Source of the DNA: Spirosoma arboris
GTDB lineage: Bacteria > Bacteroidota > Bacteroidia > Cytophagales > Spirosomataceae
Reading direction: 5' to 3'
Assembly (NCBI RefSeq): GCF_009754945.1
Contig: NZ_WPIN01000004.1
Span: 558,001-622,000, forward strand
DNA length: 64,000 nt
The position numbers were made by a program, and so were the translations under genes. The stretch's first letter is position 1, and each line of letters starts with the position of its first letter. Below the pieces are notes generated by a model that was not told where the DNA came from, did no database searches, and saw nothing but the letters and a program-made list of their open reading frames with translations. Positions 8,637 to 17,304 of this stretch are shown here, piece after piece.

Positions 8637-9626
8637 ATGACAAAAACGCTGAAGATTGTCCCCCGTCATCAAATCGATAGTATTGCCTGGGATGCTTGCG
8701 TGGCTGCTTCTCCACAACGAATGCTGTATGGCTATTCCTGGTATTTGGATGCTGTGTTGCCTGCGCCAACGTGGAAATGGGTTGGCATCATTTCAATAGA
8801 TGAATCAGGACGATATCGGGCCATCATGCCTGTCCCGTTACGCCGGAAGGTAATAGCAGGAATTACATACGAATGGGTTGTGCATCAGCCGTTCTTCTGT
8901 CAGTTTCTGGATGTTTTCAGCCCCGATGGCTCCGTTGATTCGAGCCCATTTTTTCAGTTGACGATTGAGCAGTTTCGATATGGTTCTGTATTCTGTACCC
9001 GTTCGCAATCAAACAAATTAAGCGATATCGGGCCTACTGAGCAGCTCACTACCCACATACTCGACCTTTCCGCTGACTACAAAACGATCTATCAAAATTA
9101 CTCGCACGACCGTAAGCTGAATCTCCGCAGGGCTCGGCATGAATTCAATGCAGTTGCCAACTGGACAATTGTGGAGTCAGGCGACCCAGAGCCCTTGCTA
9201 ACCTTATTTCGTCAACATCACGCTGAGACTATTGATGGAGGAGTGGCAGATTGGGCCTACGCTATTTTTAGAAAGTTGACAAACGAACTGAGCAAGCGTG
9301 GTTTAGTTACTTTGCGTTATGCTCAGCACGATGGACAACTAGAAGCTGGCGCCTTGTTTGTGTGCGAAGGAAATCGAATCATATATCTCTTCAATGCAGC
9401 TTCTGAGATTGGGCGAAAGGCAAATGCCCGCACACTCCTGATTGACCAACTGATTCAGGAAAAGGCTGGACAATCATTCGTATTTGACTTTGAAAGCCCT
9501 GCAAAACCATCAATTCAAGCTTTTTACCAAAGTTTTGGGGCCACTGAAGAGCCGTTTGGGATGATGCGCTGGAACCGATTGACATTTATTGAACGAGTAT
9601 TGCTAAAATTGAAAAATCGATTTTGA
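8637..9626 (+). CDS. FemAB/GNAT-like acyltransferase
   Basis: A 329-residue soluble protein with two halves of the FemAB-like GNAT fold. The most telling stretch is NYSHDRKLNLRRARHEF, typical of FemAB/COG5653 proteins, followed by LFRQHHAETI, an acyl-CoA-type core (LEAGALFVCEGNRIIYLFNA) and FDFESPAKPSIQAFYQSFGA near the end. Relatives add amino acids to peptidoglycan peptides or acylate polysaccharide precursors; the substrate here is unknown. It follows dnaA closely and ends before a bidirectional terminator shared with the convergent DUF3108 gene. Confidence 0.7.
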   Translation: MTKTLKIVPRHQIDSIAWDACVAASPQRMLYGYSWYLDAVLPAPTWKWVGIISIDESGRYRAIMPVPLRRKVIAGITYEWVVHQPFFCQFLDVFSPDGSVDSSPFFQLTIEQFRYGSVFCTRSQSNKLSDIGPTEQLTTHILDLSADYKTIYQNYSHDRKLNLRRARHEFNAVANWTIVESGDPEPLLTLFRQHHAETIDGGVADWAYAIFRKLTNELSKRGLVTLRYAQHDGQLEAGALFVCEGNRIIYLFNAASEIGRKANARTLLIDQLIQEKAGQSFVFDFESPAKPSIQAFYQSFGATEEPFGMMRWNRLTFIERVLLKLKNRF

Positions 9627-9660
9627 TCTTATAGCGAACCGGTTGCATAAAAAGCGAAAA

Positions 9661-9691
9661 GGCGTGCCACGGCTCTAAACCGTGGCACGCC
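9661..9691. terminator. Bidirectional terminator
   Basis: GGCGTGCCACG (9661-9671) pairs perfectly with CGTGGCACGCC (9681-9691) across a nine-base loop. An A-rich run lies on the left and a T-containing run on the right. It lies between convergent genes ending at 9626 and 9718, so it can serve both. Confidence 0.85.
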
Positions 9692-9717
9692 TTTATATAG
9701 AACTATTGATAAACAGC

Positions 9718-10509
9718 TTAAAAAAACTTCAGAGGCTGCTTCAAACCGTTATTAAGTTTCAGATCCATTGCCATAGAACCTATCCATAAATCGACTTCAA
9801 CCTTAATTGGGATTTTATTCGCATCGTCGGAAACGAAAATCCGGATTGATTCTTCCTCTTTAAACATGGCATTTCCTGGGGGCAGTACAGGATTAAGTTT
9901 GATTACATTAATCTTGCCGCCCTTTGCCTTGACCACGTCTTTACCCCGATACCGAACCTTCATATTATAGATGGTATCGTCATAGAAGGCTGGAACCTCG
10001 ATTACCTGACCACTACTGAGTTTGTTAAAGTCGATGGTTCGCAGAAAATAATAGCCGCTGATGAGATCATGGACATTATCGGGCACTTTAAACACATCCT
10101 TTTCGGTGCGTTCTTCGGCCTTTACGGTATTGGTTTCGTGATTGAACGTAATGTTCTCCTCCTTCCGATATTTATTTTCCTGGAGGTTAGTATAAAACTT
10201 TTGTGGAAGTATCGCCGAAGTATCGATGTAGGAACGCCAGGTGTCGCGCACACGCGTTACAAGATCGAACGCGCCAACCGTACGGCCATCCACATTAACC
10301 CGATAGCAGGGTCGATCATTTACTTTATAAAGGGTCGGGCTAACATCCACGACGGCTTCAGCTGCGTTTATAAACCCATAGTGAACCCGATATTCGAGGT
10401 GCTCACCAGGTCCAAAACTGTTATTCTGCACGCGCCGATACGTGTTCATAGCCATAAAACCAGTGCTAAGAACAGACAAAATACCGATGCCAATCAATAA
10501 CTTCTTCAT
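9718..10509 (-). CDS. DUF3108 domain secreted or anchored protein
   Basis: A 263-residue protein with an N-terminal hydrophobic segment (LLIGIGILSVLSTGFMAM), either an uncleaved anchor or a signal peptide, then one DUF3108 domain. The opening FGPGEHLEYRVHYGFINAAEA is typical of that family. Later strands (DLISGYYFLRTIDF, IEVPAFYDDTIYNMKVRY, PIKVEVDLWIGSMAMDL) complete a beta-rich fold. The molecular role of DUF3108 is not established. It is 30 bases downstream of the putative aminopeptidase gene on the same strand, so the two are probably cotranscribed. Confidence 0.8.
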   Translation of the reverse strand: MKKLLIGIGILSVLSTGFMAMNTYRRVQNNSFGPGEHLEYRVHYGFINAAEAVVDVSPTLYKVNDRPCYRVNVDGRTVGAFDLVTRVRDTWRSYIDTSAILPQKFYTNLQENKYRKEENITFNHETNTVKAEERTEKDVFKVPDNVHDLISGYYFLRTIDFNKLSSGQVIEVPAFYDDTIYNMKVRYRGKDVVKAKGGKINVIKLNPVLPPGNAMFKEEESIRIFVSDDANKIPIKVEVDLWIGSMAMDLKLNNGLKQPLKFF

Positions 10510-10539
10510 ACTATCAACTACCCGTTGACCGGGCTTTGT

Positions 10540-11586
10540 TTACAAGGATGGATAGGTCTGTTTAAGGTATGTTAGATATTTTTTGAAATCTCCACCAAAT
10601 CGTTTTTCAAATTCCTGTCGAAAACGGTTCTGTTGTTTCCGATAAGTCAAATACCCAATAAAATACGCATTATTGGGTAGGTTTAGTTTTGTAAGCTGCC
10701 TTCTTTTTGCAGAAGATACACTTGGTTTGCTTCGTTGGTCGGTTAATGTATCTGATGAATCAACAATTTGCCGAATTGTAGTCCACTTCAACGAATCTTT
10801 TAGTGCGCTAGGCGTTGCCGGTTTAAACGACTTATACAAGCTGTCAAGCACTCGGGTTCCGCGTAGAATATGCTCATCATAACGTTCATAAAACGCTTTC
10901 GTTGCCAGATAGTTCTGATAATGAACTGATGTCTTGCCGTACTTCTGAGCCAGAAATCGAAGAGCTCCATATTCGCCTACGAAATCTGCCAGGTTTTCAT
11001 TGTATTCTAAACTGTTTTTCACAAATAAAGTACCGTGTGTCAGTTCGTGAATAATCAACTCGGCCAAGCTTCCTTCCGGTCTATCCAGAAAACTGGACAG
11101 AATCGGGTCATTTAAAAATCCTAATGTCGACCAGGCCGACACTTCACCAATACGCGTATCCAATCCTTCTCGTTTCAATTCTGATACAGTCGAATCGGCC
11201 CGGTCTTTTTCGAAAAAACCTTTGTACGAAAATGTACCAATTATGGGAAAGTGCCATTGTCTGGCAATGAGTTGATACGGTTCAGCTGCCGTTACTACCC
11301 ACAAAATAGGCTTTCCCTCCTGGTCGTAAAACGATTCGTAACTCCCCGACTTATCCAGACCAAGCGAGTCTAAAGCAAAACGCTTGATTTCGCGGATAAG
11401 TTCTATTTTTTGTTTCAAAGAATCGGGATATGCCGGGTCGCCCAGCACTTCTGAAACGGGTTTAGTATTCCACAGAATATGTAACTGGCCTCGTGCCTGC
11501 ATCCAGCCATAACTGACTAGCTCCCACTGCCAGACAATTAGAATAGCCAGAACCCCTACAACGACAAGACCAATTTTTTTGAGCAT
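10540..11586 (-). CDS. Putative membrane-anchored aminopeptidase (COG4324-like)
   Basis: A 348-residue protein with one N-terminal membrane span (IGLVVVGVLAILIVW), then a periplasmic metallopeptidase-like domain. A zinc site is suggested by HELTHGT, with ENLADFVGEYGA downstream as the likely third ligand helix. GYGWMQARGQL-type sequence after the membrane span (VSYGWMQARGQLHILWNTKP) and the GEVSAWSTLGFLNDPILSSF block are hallmarks of the COG4324 predicted aminopeptidase family. Substrates are unknown. The ATG at 11586 is followed at once by the hydrophobic segment. The 254 bases upstream (11587-11840) hold no gene that I can see. Confidence 0.8.
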   Translation of the reverse strand: MLKKIGLVVVGVLAILIVWQWELVSYGWMQARGQLHILWNTKPVSEVLGDPAYPDSLKQKIELIREIKRFALDSLGLDKSGSYESFYDQEGKPILWVVTAAEPYQLIARQWHFPIIGTFSYKGFFEKDRADSTVSELKREGLDTRIGEVSAWSTLGFLNDPILSSFLDRPEGSLAELIIHELTHGTLFVKNSLEYNENLADFVGEYGALRFLAQKYGKTSVHYQNYLATKAFYERYDEHILRGTRVLDSLYKSFKPATPSALKDSLKWTTIRQIVDSSDTLTDQRSKPSVSSAKRRQLTKLNLPNNAYFIGYLTYRKQQNRFRQEFEKRFGGDFKKYLTYLKQTYPSL

Positions 11587-11840
11587 AGGTTGGAAGTAAC
11601 CCTTAGTAATGTTCGCTGCAAAAGTAAATAACCAACAGTCGTAAATAAAGATAAAGTACTATCAGCTAGCAGTTCGGGCTTGTCAACTGTACTAAATGCC
11701 TGATAAGTGGGAATTGATTATGGAGATTCCAGTACACTGTCTTAGAATACCAGAATCAAACTTTGCTTAAAATAAAACCGGCCTTACCTGAATGGCTGGG
11801 TCGGTTCTAAAGTATAAGGCAGAGAAATTGATCTGTGAGT

Positions 11841-12482
11841 TTAAGCGGAATAGCCACGCGTTTCAACTTCCTGAACAGCTTCGCCTGTCAATTCATCTAA
11901 AAACTGGCCATGTGTCATCGGCTTCGAGAACATCGGGAAGTTTTTAGCGCAGGCAAAAGCCTGTTCTTCTTCGCTTAAGGTGGCGGTGCAGTCGGTAAGT
12001 GTGATGACCTCGAAGCCTTTTTCATAGCCTGATCGCATGGTTGATTCTACACAGCAATTGGTTAGAAAACCCCCTAAGGCGATAGTTTCAATACCCTTGC
12101 TCCGTAAAATAAAATCCAGATTGGTGCTGGCGAATGCGTCCAGACCGCGCTTGCCTTCCAGCACAATATCACCGGATTGGGGTGCTAGCGTATCAATAAT
12201 ATCAACACCCCACGAGCCTTTACGGAACGATTGACTGTCTACAACACCCTTCAGAATGCCGTATGGATGTTTCGTGATTTCAAAATAACCTTCCTGAAAA
12301 CTAATGGGCGAATGGATGACAACAGCCCCGGCTTCGCGTGCTTTTGCCACAAGGTCAAGCGTGTTGGCCAACATGTTGGTAGACTCCATAACACCTTTAA
12401 CAGCATCGTGCAGGCTACCTCCTGGCGACGTAAAATCATTCTGGTATTCGATCAGAACAACGGCGGTTTTTTGCGGATTCAT
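11841..12482 (-). CDS. Isochorismatase-family cysteine hydrolase
   Basis: A 213-residue alpha/beta hydrolase of the isochorismatase-like fold. It has the Lys motif (LEGKRGLDAF), the cis-peptide and nucleophile region GFLTNCCVESTMRSGYEKG with a double Cys, and the first-strand motif IEYQNDFTSPGG. In most members the first acidic residue of that strand is Asp; here it is Glu12. The frame is open upstream to 12560, but that would overlap the preceding gene's end; the ATG at 12482 (MNPQKTAVVLIEYQ) fits the family. Substrate unknown; it could be an amidase for a small amide. Last gene of the long minus run. Confidence 0.85.
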   Translation of the reverse strand: MNPQKTAVVLIEYQNDFTSPGGSLHDAVKGVMESTNMLANTLDLVAKAREAGAVVIHSPISFQEGYFEITKHPYGILKGVVDSQSFRKGSWGVDIIDTLAPQSGDIVLEGKRGLDAFASTNLDFILRSKGIETIALGGFLTNCCVESTMRSGYEKGFEVITLTDCTATLSEEEQAFACAKNFPMFSKPMTHGQFLDELTGEAVQEVETRGYSA

Positions 12483-12534
12483 GACAGTTCGGTTTAGTGA
12501 CAGACTGATAACGAAAGGAGCTACAATCCCGTGT

Positions 12535-13818
12535 TTACTCCAATGCCTGATAAACGGCAATCCGAAATTTCTTCACGAAATCTCCGTAGTAGGCATACGG
12601 ATGGACATTGGTAAAAATCAGCAGAATAAGTTCTTCTTTGGGGTCGATGGTGAACTCGGAACAGTACATGCCTCCCCAGGTAAATGAACCCGGTGTTGCC
12701 TGATCTCCATAGTGCGAGTTCTCAGTAATGAGCTGAAAGCCAAGCCCGAATTTATCTTTTCGGTCCCAGACTTCGGCTGTGCCGATCTGATTCCGGAGCA
12801 TCATTTCGACAGTCTTACGCCCTAAGATTCGCTTGTTGTTGAAAGTGCCACCATTGAGCATCATCTGGCAGAATTTCGCATAATCCTCTACAGAACTGAC
12901 TAAGCCAGCCCCACCCGAGAAGAATGTCTTTGCCCCCGAGATCACAAAGTTTCGGTACCCCTCGTTCGTATGTACCGTCAAAGGTTTGTCCATGCTCGAC
13001 TTGCTGTATAACTCGACCAACCGACTAGCCTTATTGTCGGGTAAATAGAAATAGGTGTCAGTCATTCCCAGCGGTTCAAGCACTCGTTCACGCATGGCTA
13101 CATCAAAAGGCTTACCGGATAGGATTTCGATCAATCGACCAAGAATATCAATGTTTAGACCATACGTAAAGCCTGCACCAGTTGAATCAGTACCCGGATC
13201 GCGAAGGAGCGGGCGAGTGGCGAGTTTATTGATAACGTCTTCGAGCTTGTCGGGCGCGGTCGAGTTGAAAAATGGAATCTTGAATTCAGCTCGTTGGTCG
13301 AGAGGGTGTTCGTAGGGGATACCCGCGTTGTGGCTCAGCAACTGCCGAATCGTAATTTCACTTTTTGCGGGCCGGGTTTCATAGCTACCACCAACGGGAT
13401 CTTTTTTGTCGTAGGTAACCAGCACTTTTGGGTTTTTAAAAGCCGGAATGTATTTCGAAATAGGGTCGTCTAATAAAAACTTTTCCTCTTCGTACAAGGT
13501 CATCAATGTTGCAGTCGTGATGGCTTTCGACTGCGAGGCAATGCGGTATAAATCGTCGCGTTTCAGGGGCGTTTTCTTCGCCAGATTACTATAGCCAAAT
13601 GCTTTATAATGAACTATTTTACCGCGATGAGCTACAAACGTGACTGCATTGGGGGCAATGTCTTTGTCGATCAGTTCCTGTAACCAGGTATCCAATCGTT
13701 TTAATCGGTCGGCAGAAAAACCAGCTTCTGCTGTCGATTTGGCGGTAGTGAAAGTTTGTGGAAGGGATTGGGCAAGAAGCGAGGTATTGATAAATAGGAG
13801 TAGTAGGAGTAGGCGCAT
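12535..13818 (-). CDS. Secreted serine hydrolase, class C beta-lactamase/esterase family
   Basis: A 427-residue protein with a signal peptide (MRLLLLLLFINTSLLAQ). The nucleophile is in S95-Q-S-K98 (SxxK). A Tyr base sits in FTYGLNIDILGRLIEILSG, and a glycine-rich third motif is suggested near FTWGGMYCSEF. This pattern fits the beta-lactamase/D-aminopeptidase/EstB group, so it may hydrolyse peptide or ester bonds in the periplasm; true beta-lactamase activity is not implied. The ATG at 13818 is chosen because the signal peptide starts directly after it; the frame runs seven codons further. It lies in a run with a GNAT and a dipeptide epimerase, which suggests peptide processing. Confidence 0.85.
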   Translation of the reverse strand: MRLLLLLLFINTSLLAQSLPQTFTTAKSTAEAGFSADRLKRLDTWLQELIDKDIAPNAVTFVAHRGKIVHYKAFGYSNLAKKTPLKRDDLYRIASQSKAITTATLMTLYEEEKFLLDDPISKYIPAFKNPKVLVTYDKKDPVGGSYETRPAKSEITIRQLLSHNAGIPYEHPLDQRAEFKIPFFNSTAPDKLEDVINKLATRPLLRDPGTDSTGAGFTYGLNIDILGRLIEILSGKPFDVAMRERVLEPLGMTDTYFYLPDNKASRLVELYSKSSMDKPLTVHTNEGYRNFVISGAKTFFSGGAGLVSSVEDYAKFCQMMLNGGTFNNKRILGRKTVEMMLRNQIGTAEVWDRKDKFGLGFQLITENSHYGDQATPGSFTWGGMYCSEFTIDPKEELILLIFTNVHPYAYYGDFVKKFRIAVYQALE

Positions 13819-13906
13819 TGTGTTCTGTTCCAGGTTCAACGTTTCGTGTTCAGCTACGTGACAGTAACTTGAAACTACGAACTACAAACGTCAAACCCGG
13901 CAGATT

Positions 13907-14467
13907 CTACTTCTGAAAATCCCAGGCTACTACCACCCATGTTTCGCCAATGACCGGGTCGAAGAACTCATGAAGTGGTTTGAAACCAACGCGATTATGG
14001 GCACGCAACGAACGAGTATTGTTGGCCGAAATATCAGTTATCAGCAACTGGTAGCGATCGCCATAAACCTCACGATGATGCTCAAACATTCGGTCGAATA
14101 TGCGCTGACCCCGGTAACCTTCGCCTACACAAACCTGGCCCATTACATACCACGGGTATTGCTGTAGCGGTTTCTCGTTGTAGGTCAGTGTATTAATTAA
14201 TGAGAAAAGCGGTAGTAATTCCGGCACGTCGGTTCCGAATTCGGGAAGCATAGTTAGGGCATAACCTACAACTGTATCACCATCTTTGGCAATAACACTT
14301 GGCGCGGCCTGATTCATACGAGTCAGCACTTGCGGGTCATGCTCAACGGTTACAAAACCCTGATCAAGTTGCACATCGACAGGTACATTTTTACGTAAAT
14401 TGGCTTGTTGCAGCGTCAGAATACCCTGCACATCGGCGGCTGATTGAACGGTGGTAATCGAAATCAT
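13907..14467 (-). CDS. GNAT family N-acetyltransferase
   Basis: A 186-residue single-domain GNAT. The acetyl-CoA loop is in GQVCVGEGYRGQRIFDRMFE, followed by a C-terminal NNTRSLRAHNRVGFKPLHEF, the usual substrate-adjacent segment with Asn and Phe. The acceptor is unknown. It starts seven bases after the dipeptide epimerase stop, so the two are almost certainly cotranscribed and may act on the same amino acid or dipeptide. Confidence 0.85.
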   Translation of the reverse strand: MISITTVQSAADVQGILTLQQANLRKNVPVDVQLDQGFVTVEHDPQVLTRMNQAAPSVIAKDGDTVVGYALTMLPEFGTDVPELLPLFSLINTLTYNEKPLQQYPWYVMGQVCVGEGYRGQRIFDRMFEHHREVYGDRYQLLITDISANNTRSLRAHNRVGFKPLHEFFDPVIGETWVVVAWDFQK

Positions 14468-14473
14468 GAACTG

Positions 14474-15574
14474 CTAAGAAATAGTTTTACACTCACAGCG
14501 AGCCAAAAATGTCGAATCTACTTCGGCACCGATGCCTGGCGTTTCTGGTAGTTCGATCTGGTAGCCGTTGTAGGTAATGCCGCCATAGACGGGATCTTCG
14601 GCATGCTCAAAACAAGCGTCCAGATCGTAGAAACGCACGTTTTGGCGAGCTGATGCAAAATGGGCATTCGCGGTCAACGCTAATCGCGACTCCGACATGC
14701 ACCCGATCATACACGGAATTCCGGCAGCTTCGCCAATGGCGTTGATCTTGAGGGCTTCAAAAATACCCCCGCTCTTCGAGAGTTTGATATTGAAATAATC
14801 TACAGCCTCTTCGCGCACGAGTCGAATGGCATCGGTGGCATCGAATAGACTTTCGTCGGCCATAATGGGGACAGTTGTTTTCTGTCGAATTTGGCGCAGT
14901 CCCGCAATGTCATGCCGTTTAATGGGTTGCTCACAATACTGCACATTCCAGTCACCAATGGCGCGTAATACGCCTGAAGCCGTAACAACATCCCAGCCCT
15001 GGTTGGCATCGGTACGAATGGGAATCGTATCGCCAATGGCTTTCCGAATAGCTTCTACCCGCTTAATATCGTCCTGTAGGTTCGTTCCGAGTTTCACCTT
15101 GATGGCTTCGGCACCTTTCGCCTGAATCCGGAGCGCATCCTCAACCATACGCTCGGGTGTGTTGATGTAAATCGTTTCGTCGGTTACGAGTGTACGTTTT
15201 TTACCCCCCAGGAACTGGTAAAGTGGCATTCGGGCGGCCTTGGCAGCGATATCATACAAGGCCATATCGAAGGCCGAGCGAGTTGTGGGATGAGCAGGCA
15301 AGTAGCGCGTCAGTGCGTTCAGACAGCCTTCGATATGCAGTGGATTGTAGCCAATCAGCAGGCGAGCCATATCGTTTGCAGCCGCTAGTCCTGATGCCTG
15401 GGTTTCGCCAGCAATCATCCACAGGTGAGACCCTTCGCCCCAACCTGTAATGCCTTCGTCAGTCTGAATCTCGACCAGTATATTACGCGCGTTTTCAATG
15501 GTACCGAGCGAAATGGCAATAGGCGCTTTGAGCGGAATGTCGTAGCGATAGAGGTTGATTTGAGTGATTTTCAT
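14474..15574 (-). CDS. Dipeptide epimerase (L-Ala-D/L-Glu epimerase-like), enolase superfamily
   Basis: A 366-residue enolase-superfamily enzyme with a capping domain (1-125) and a barrel. Catalytic features: the KxK lysine in IKVKLG, metal ligands in RTDANQGW, YCEQP and ADES, the second lysine in NIKLSKSGG, and the CMIGCMSES turn. A DxD motif (FYDLDACFE) near the end matches the motif that binds the dipeptide amino group in epimerases of this group. This supports epimerisation of a dipeptide, plausibly the L-Ala-D-Glu of recycled murein, over muconate or mandelate activity; specificity remains inferred. The neighbours (GNAT, serine hydrolase, amidohydrolase) fit peptide scavenging. Confidence 0.85.
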   Translation of the reverse strand: MKITQINLYRYDIPLKAPIAISLGTIENARNILVEIQTDEGITGWGEGSHLWMIAGETQASGLAAANDMARLLIGYNPLHIEGCLNALTRYLPAHPTTRSAFDMALYDIAAKAARMPLYQFLGGKKRTLVTDETIYINTPERMVEDALRIQAKGAEAIKVKLGTNLQDDIKRVEAIRKAIGDTIPIRTDANQGWDVVTASGVLRAIGDWNVQYCEQPIKRHDIAGLRQIRQKTTVPIMADESLFDATDAIRLVREEAVDYFNIKLSKSGGIFEALKINAIGEAAGIPCMIGCMSESRLALTANAHFASARQNVRFYDLDACFEHAEDPVYGGITYNGYQIELPETPGIGAEVDSTFLARCECKTIS

Positions 15575-15582
15575 TGGTATTT

Positions 15583-15664
15583 AAACACAGAGGAAACGGA
15601 GGTTTCACGGAGTTAACGGAGGATCTCTGTGTTCTCCGTGAGATCTCCGTTAACTCCGTGTTTA
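15583..15664. repeat. Palindromic repeat, CACGGAG/AACGGAGG family, copy 1
   Basis: Built from repeated units such as AACGGAGGTTTCACGGAG. The arms 15606-15627 and 15640-15660 pair almost perfectly (CACGGAGTTAACGGAG and its complement). It lies between the epimerase start and the amidohydrolase stop, ending seven bases before the latter. The same units build the element at 54839. Confidence 0.8.
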
Positions 15665-15670
15665 AGAACT

Positions 15671-16804
15671 CTAATTTGGGAATTGGCTCTTATCTAAACC
15701 GGGAATAATACGGAGGGCGTTTTTATAGTACACCTTCTTCAGAATTTCATCAGGTAAACCCATGCCGTACATCCGCCAGAATGCATGGTACTTCTTGTGA
15801 TAAGGGAAATATTCGTCTTCAGTTTCGAGGACGCGGAAATAGGTCGCATATTCTGATGGTACCCAACTGTCTTTTCCGAACAGAATCCGGTCCTGATATT
15901 TCTCGAAAAACTTCCGGCTAGCTCGTGGTTGACGACCTAATTCAGCGATAACAGCCCCAATCTCAACATTCATGTTCGGAAACACTTTCATCAGACTGTC
16001 GAGCTTGGTCAGATCGTTTGGATACCAGCCCATGTGAGCGGCAATAAACGTGGTTTTTGGGTGCTTACGGAATACATTATGCTGCTCGGCGATGAGTTGT
16101 TCCCAGGGGACAGGATCAGTTGGAGAGCGTTTGCGTCCCGCATGGAGTTTGAGTTCGAGCCATCGCTCGTTATATCGATCCATCGGGTCCCAGAAAGATT
16201 TGGGGTCGGCGGTGTGAATCAATACCGGAATGCCTAATTCGCCACACTTTGCCCAGATGGGATCTAGGCGTGGATCATCTACCCGAACGCGACTGCCCTT
16301 ATCGTCTTTGACGTTCAACCCTAAGTTTTTGTAAATCTTCAGACCTCTGGCACCCTTCTTGACGTCTTCTTCAAGCATTTTTACCGCCTGCGCCGTCCAG
16401 CCTTTGTCGTTTACATCGGAAAAGTTAAGGTTGGTAAACAGGGCCAAACGTTTCGGATTGGTTTTCTGGATATTGGCCAGCGCACTCGTGAAAAACTTGG
16501 TGCTTTCGGCGTCGCTATTGCTAAAGCCGCGCCCACTCAGGTTAATCATAAGACCCATATTTAGGGCATCCATCTGAGCAATGAGCTTGCTTAGATCCTC
16601 ATTATCCATCTGATATTGGTGGTTGTGAACATCAATAAACGGATATTTAGACCGCGTCAGTTTGTGCTCTGGCACCTTCAGAGTTGAAACGGGATCATAC
16701 TCCTCGAAACCCAGCGGCTCAGCGGGTTTATTCGACTGGGGGGACTGGCCACAAGCAACGACTCCTAACAAGAGCAACGCCGGAAGGTAAAACAGATTTT
16801 TCAT
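15671..16804 (-). CDS. Lipoprotein amidohydrolase (amidohydrolase-2 / TIM-barrel family)
   Basis: A 377-residue protein with a lipoprotein signal (LLLGVVAC then GQSP, lipidated Cys18). The metal-dependent hydrolase barrel shows IDVHNHQ at the first strand (HxH), LIHTAD, FIAAHMGWYPN and the terminal Asp in ILFGKDSW. These fit the Amidohydro_2 group, which includes decarboxylases and lactonases. The substrate is unknown; location in the cell envelope is inferred from the lipobox. It starts 20 bases after the end of ispF and belongs to the same minus-strand run. Confidence 0.8.
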   Translation of the reverse strand: MKNLFYLPALLLLGVVACGQSPQSNKPAEPLGFEEYDPVSTLKVPEHKLTRSKYPFIDVHNHQYQMDNEDLSKLIAQMDALNMGLMINLSGRGFSNSDAESTKFFTSALANIQKTNPKRLALFTNLNFSDVNDKGWTAQAVKMLEEDVKKGARGLKIYKNLGLNVKDDKGSRVRVDDPRLDPIWAKCGELGIPVLIHTADPKSFWDPMDRYNERWLELKLHAGRKRSPTDPVPWEQLIAEQHNVFRKHPKTTFIAAHMGWYPNDLTKLDSLMKVFPNMNVEIGAVIAELGRQPRASRKFFEKYQDRILFGKDSWVPSEYATYFRVLETEDEYFPYHKKYHAFWRMYGMGLPDEILKKVYYKNALRIIPGLDKSQFPN

Positions 16805-16824
16805 AGACAGGATGTATTGACAAA

Positions 16825-17304
16825 CTAATCTCTAAATATAAGCGCCACACAATGAGCGGCAATACCTTCACCCCGGCCCACAAACCCAATGTGCTCCGAA
16901 GTTGTGGCTTTAATCGAAATATCGTCTTCGGGAATGGCCATCACTTCTGCCAGACAAGTCTTCATTGCCGGAATATGCGGGTTGAGCTTCGGTTCCTGTA
17001 GCACCACCGTTACGTCTACATTCGACAGTTCGTAGCCTGCTCCCCGCACCATTCGAAGTACTTCGGCCAGCAAAAGCTTACTATCAACGCCTTTCCAACG
17101 CGGGTCTTTATCCGAAAAATGATAGCCGATGTTACGCATGTTAGCCGCTCCCAGTAAGGCATCGCACAAGACATGGCAAACCACATCCGCATCAGAATGC
17201 CCCACCGGACCGAACGTACTTGGAATCTGAATACCGCCGAGCCAGAACGGTCGCCCTTCTTCGAGCCGGTGAACATCATAGCCTTGCCCTACCCGAATTT
17301 TCAT
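16825..17304 (-). CDS. ispF: 2-C-methyl-D-erythritol 2,4-cyclodiphosphate synthase
   Basis: Fifth step of the MEP isoprenoid pathway: cyclises CDP-methylerythritol 2-phosphate to the cyclodiphosphate with release of CMP. Zn ligands Asp10, His12 (GYDVHRL) and His44 (HSDADVVCHVLCDALLGA) are present, as is the C-terminal ATTSEHIGFVGRGEGIAAH block. The 159-residue length is normal. The ATG at 17304 overlaps the M16 peptidase stop by four bases (ATGA) and gives the standard MKIRVGQGYDVH start; a nine-codon upstream extension is open but unlikely. Confidence 0.97.
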   Translation of the reverse strand: MKIRVGQGYDVHRLEEGRPFWLGGIQIPSTFGPVGHSDADVVCHVLCDALLGAANMRNIGYHFSDKDPRWKGVDSKLLLAEVLRMVRGAGYELSNVDVTVVLQEPKLNPHIPAMKTCLAEVMAIPEDDISIKATTSEHIGFVGRGEGIAAHCVALIFRD

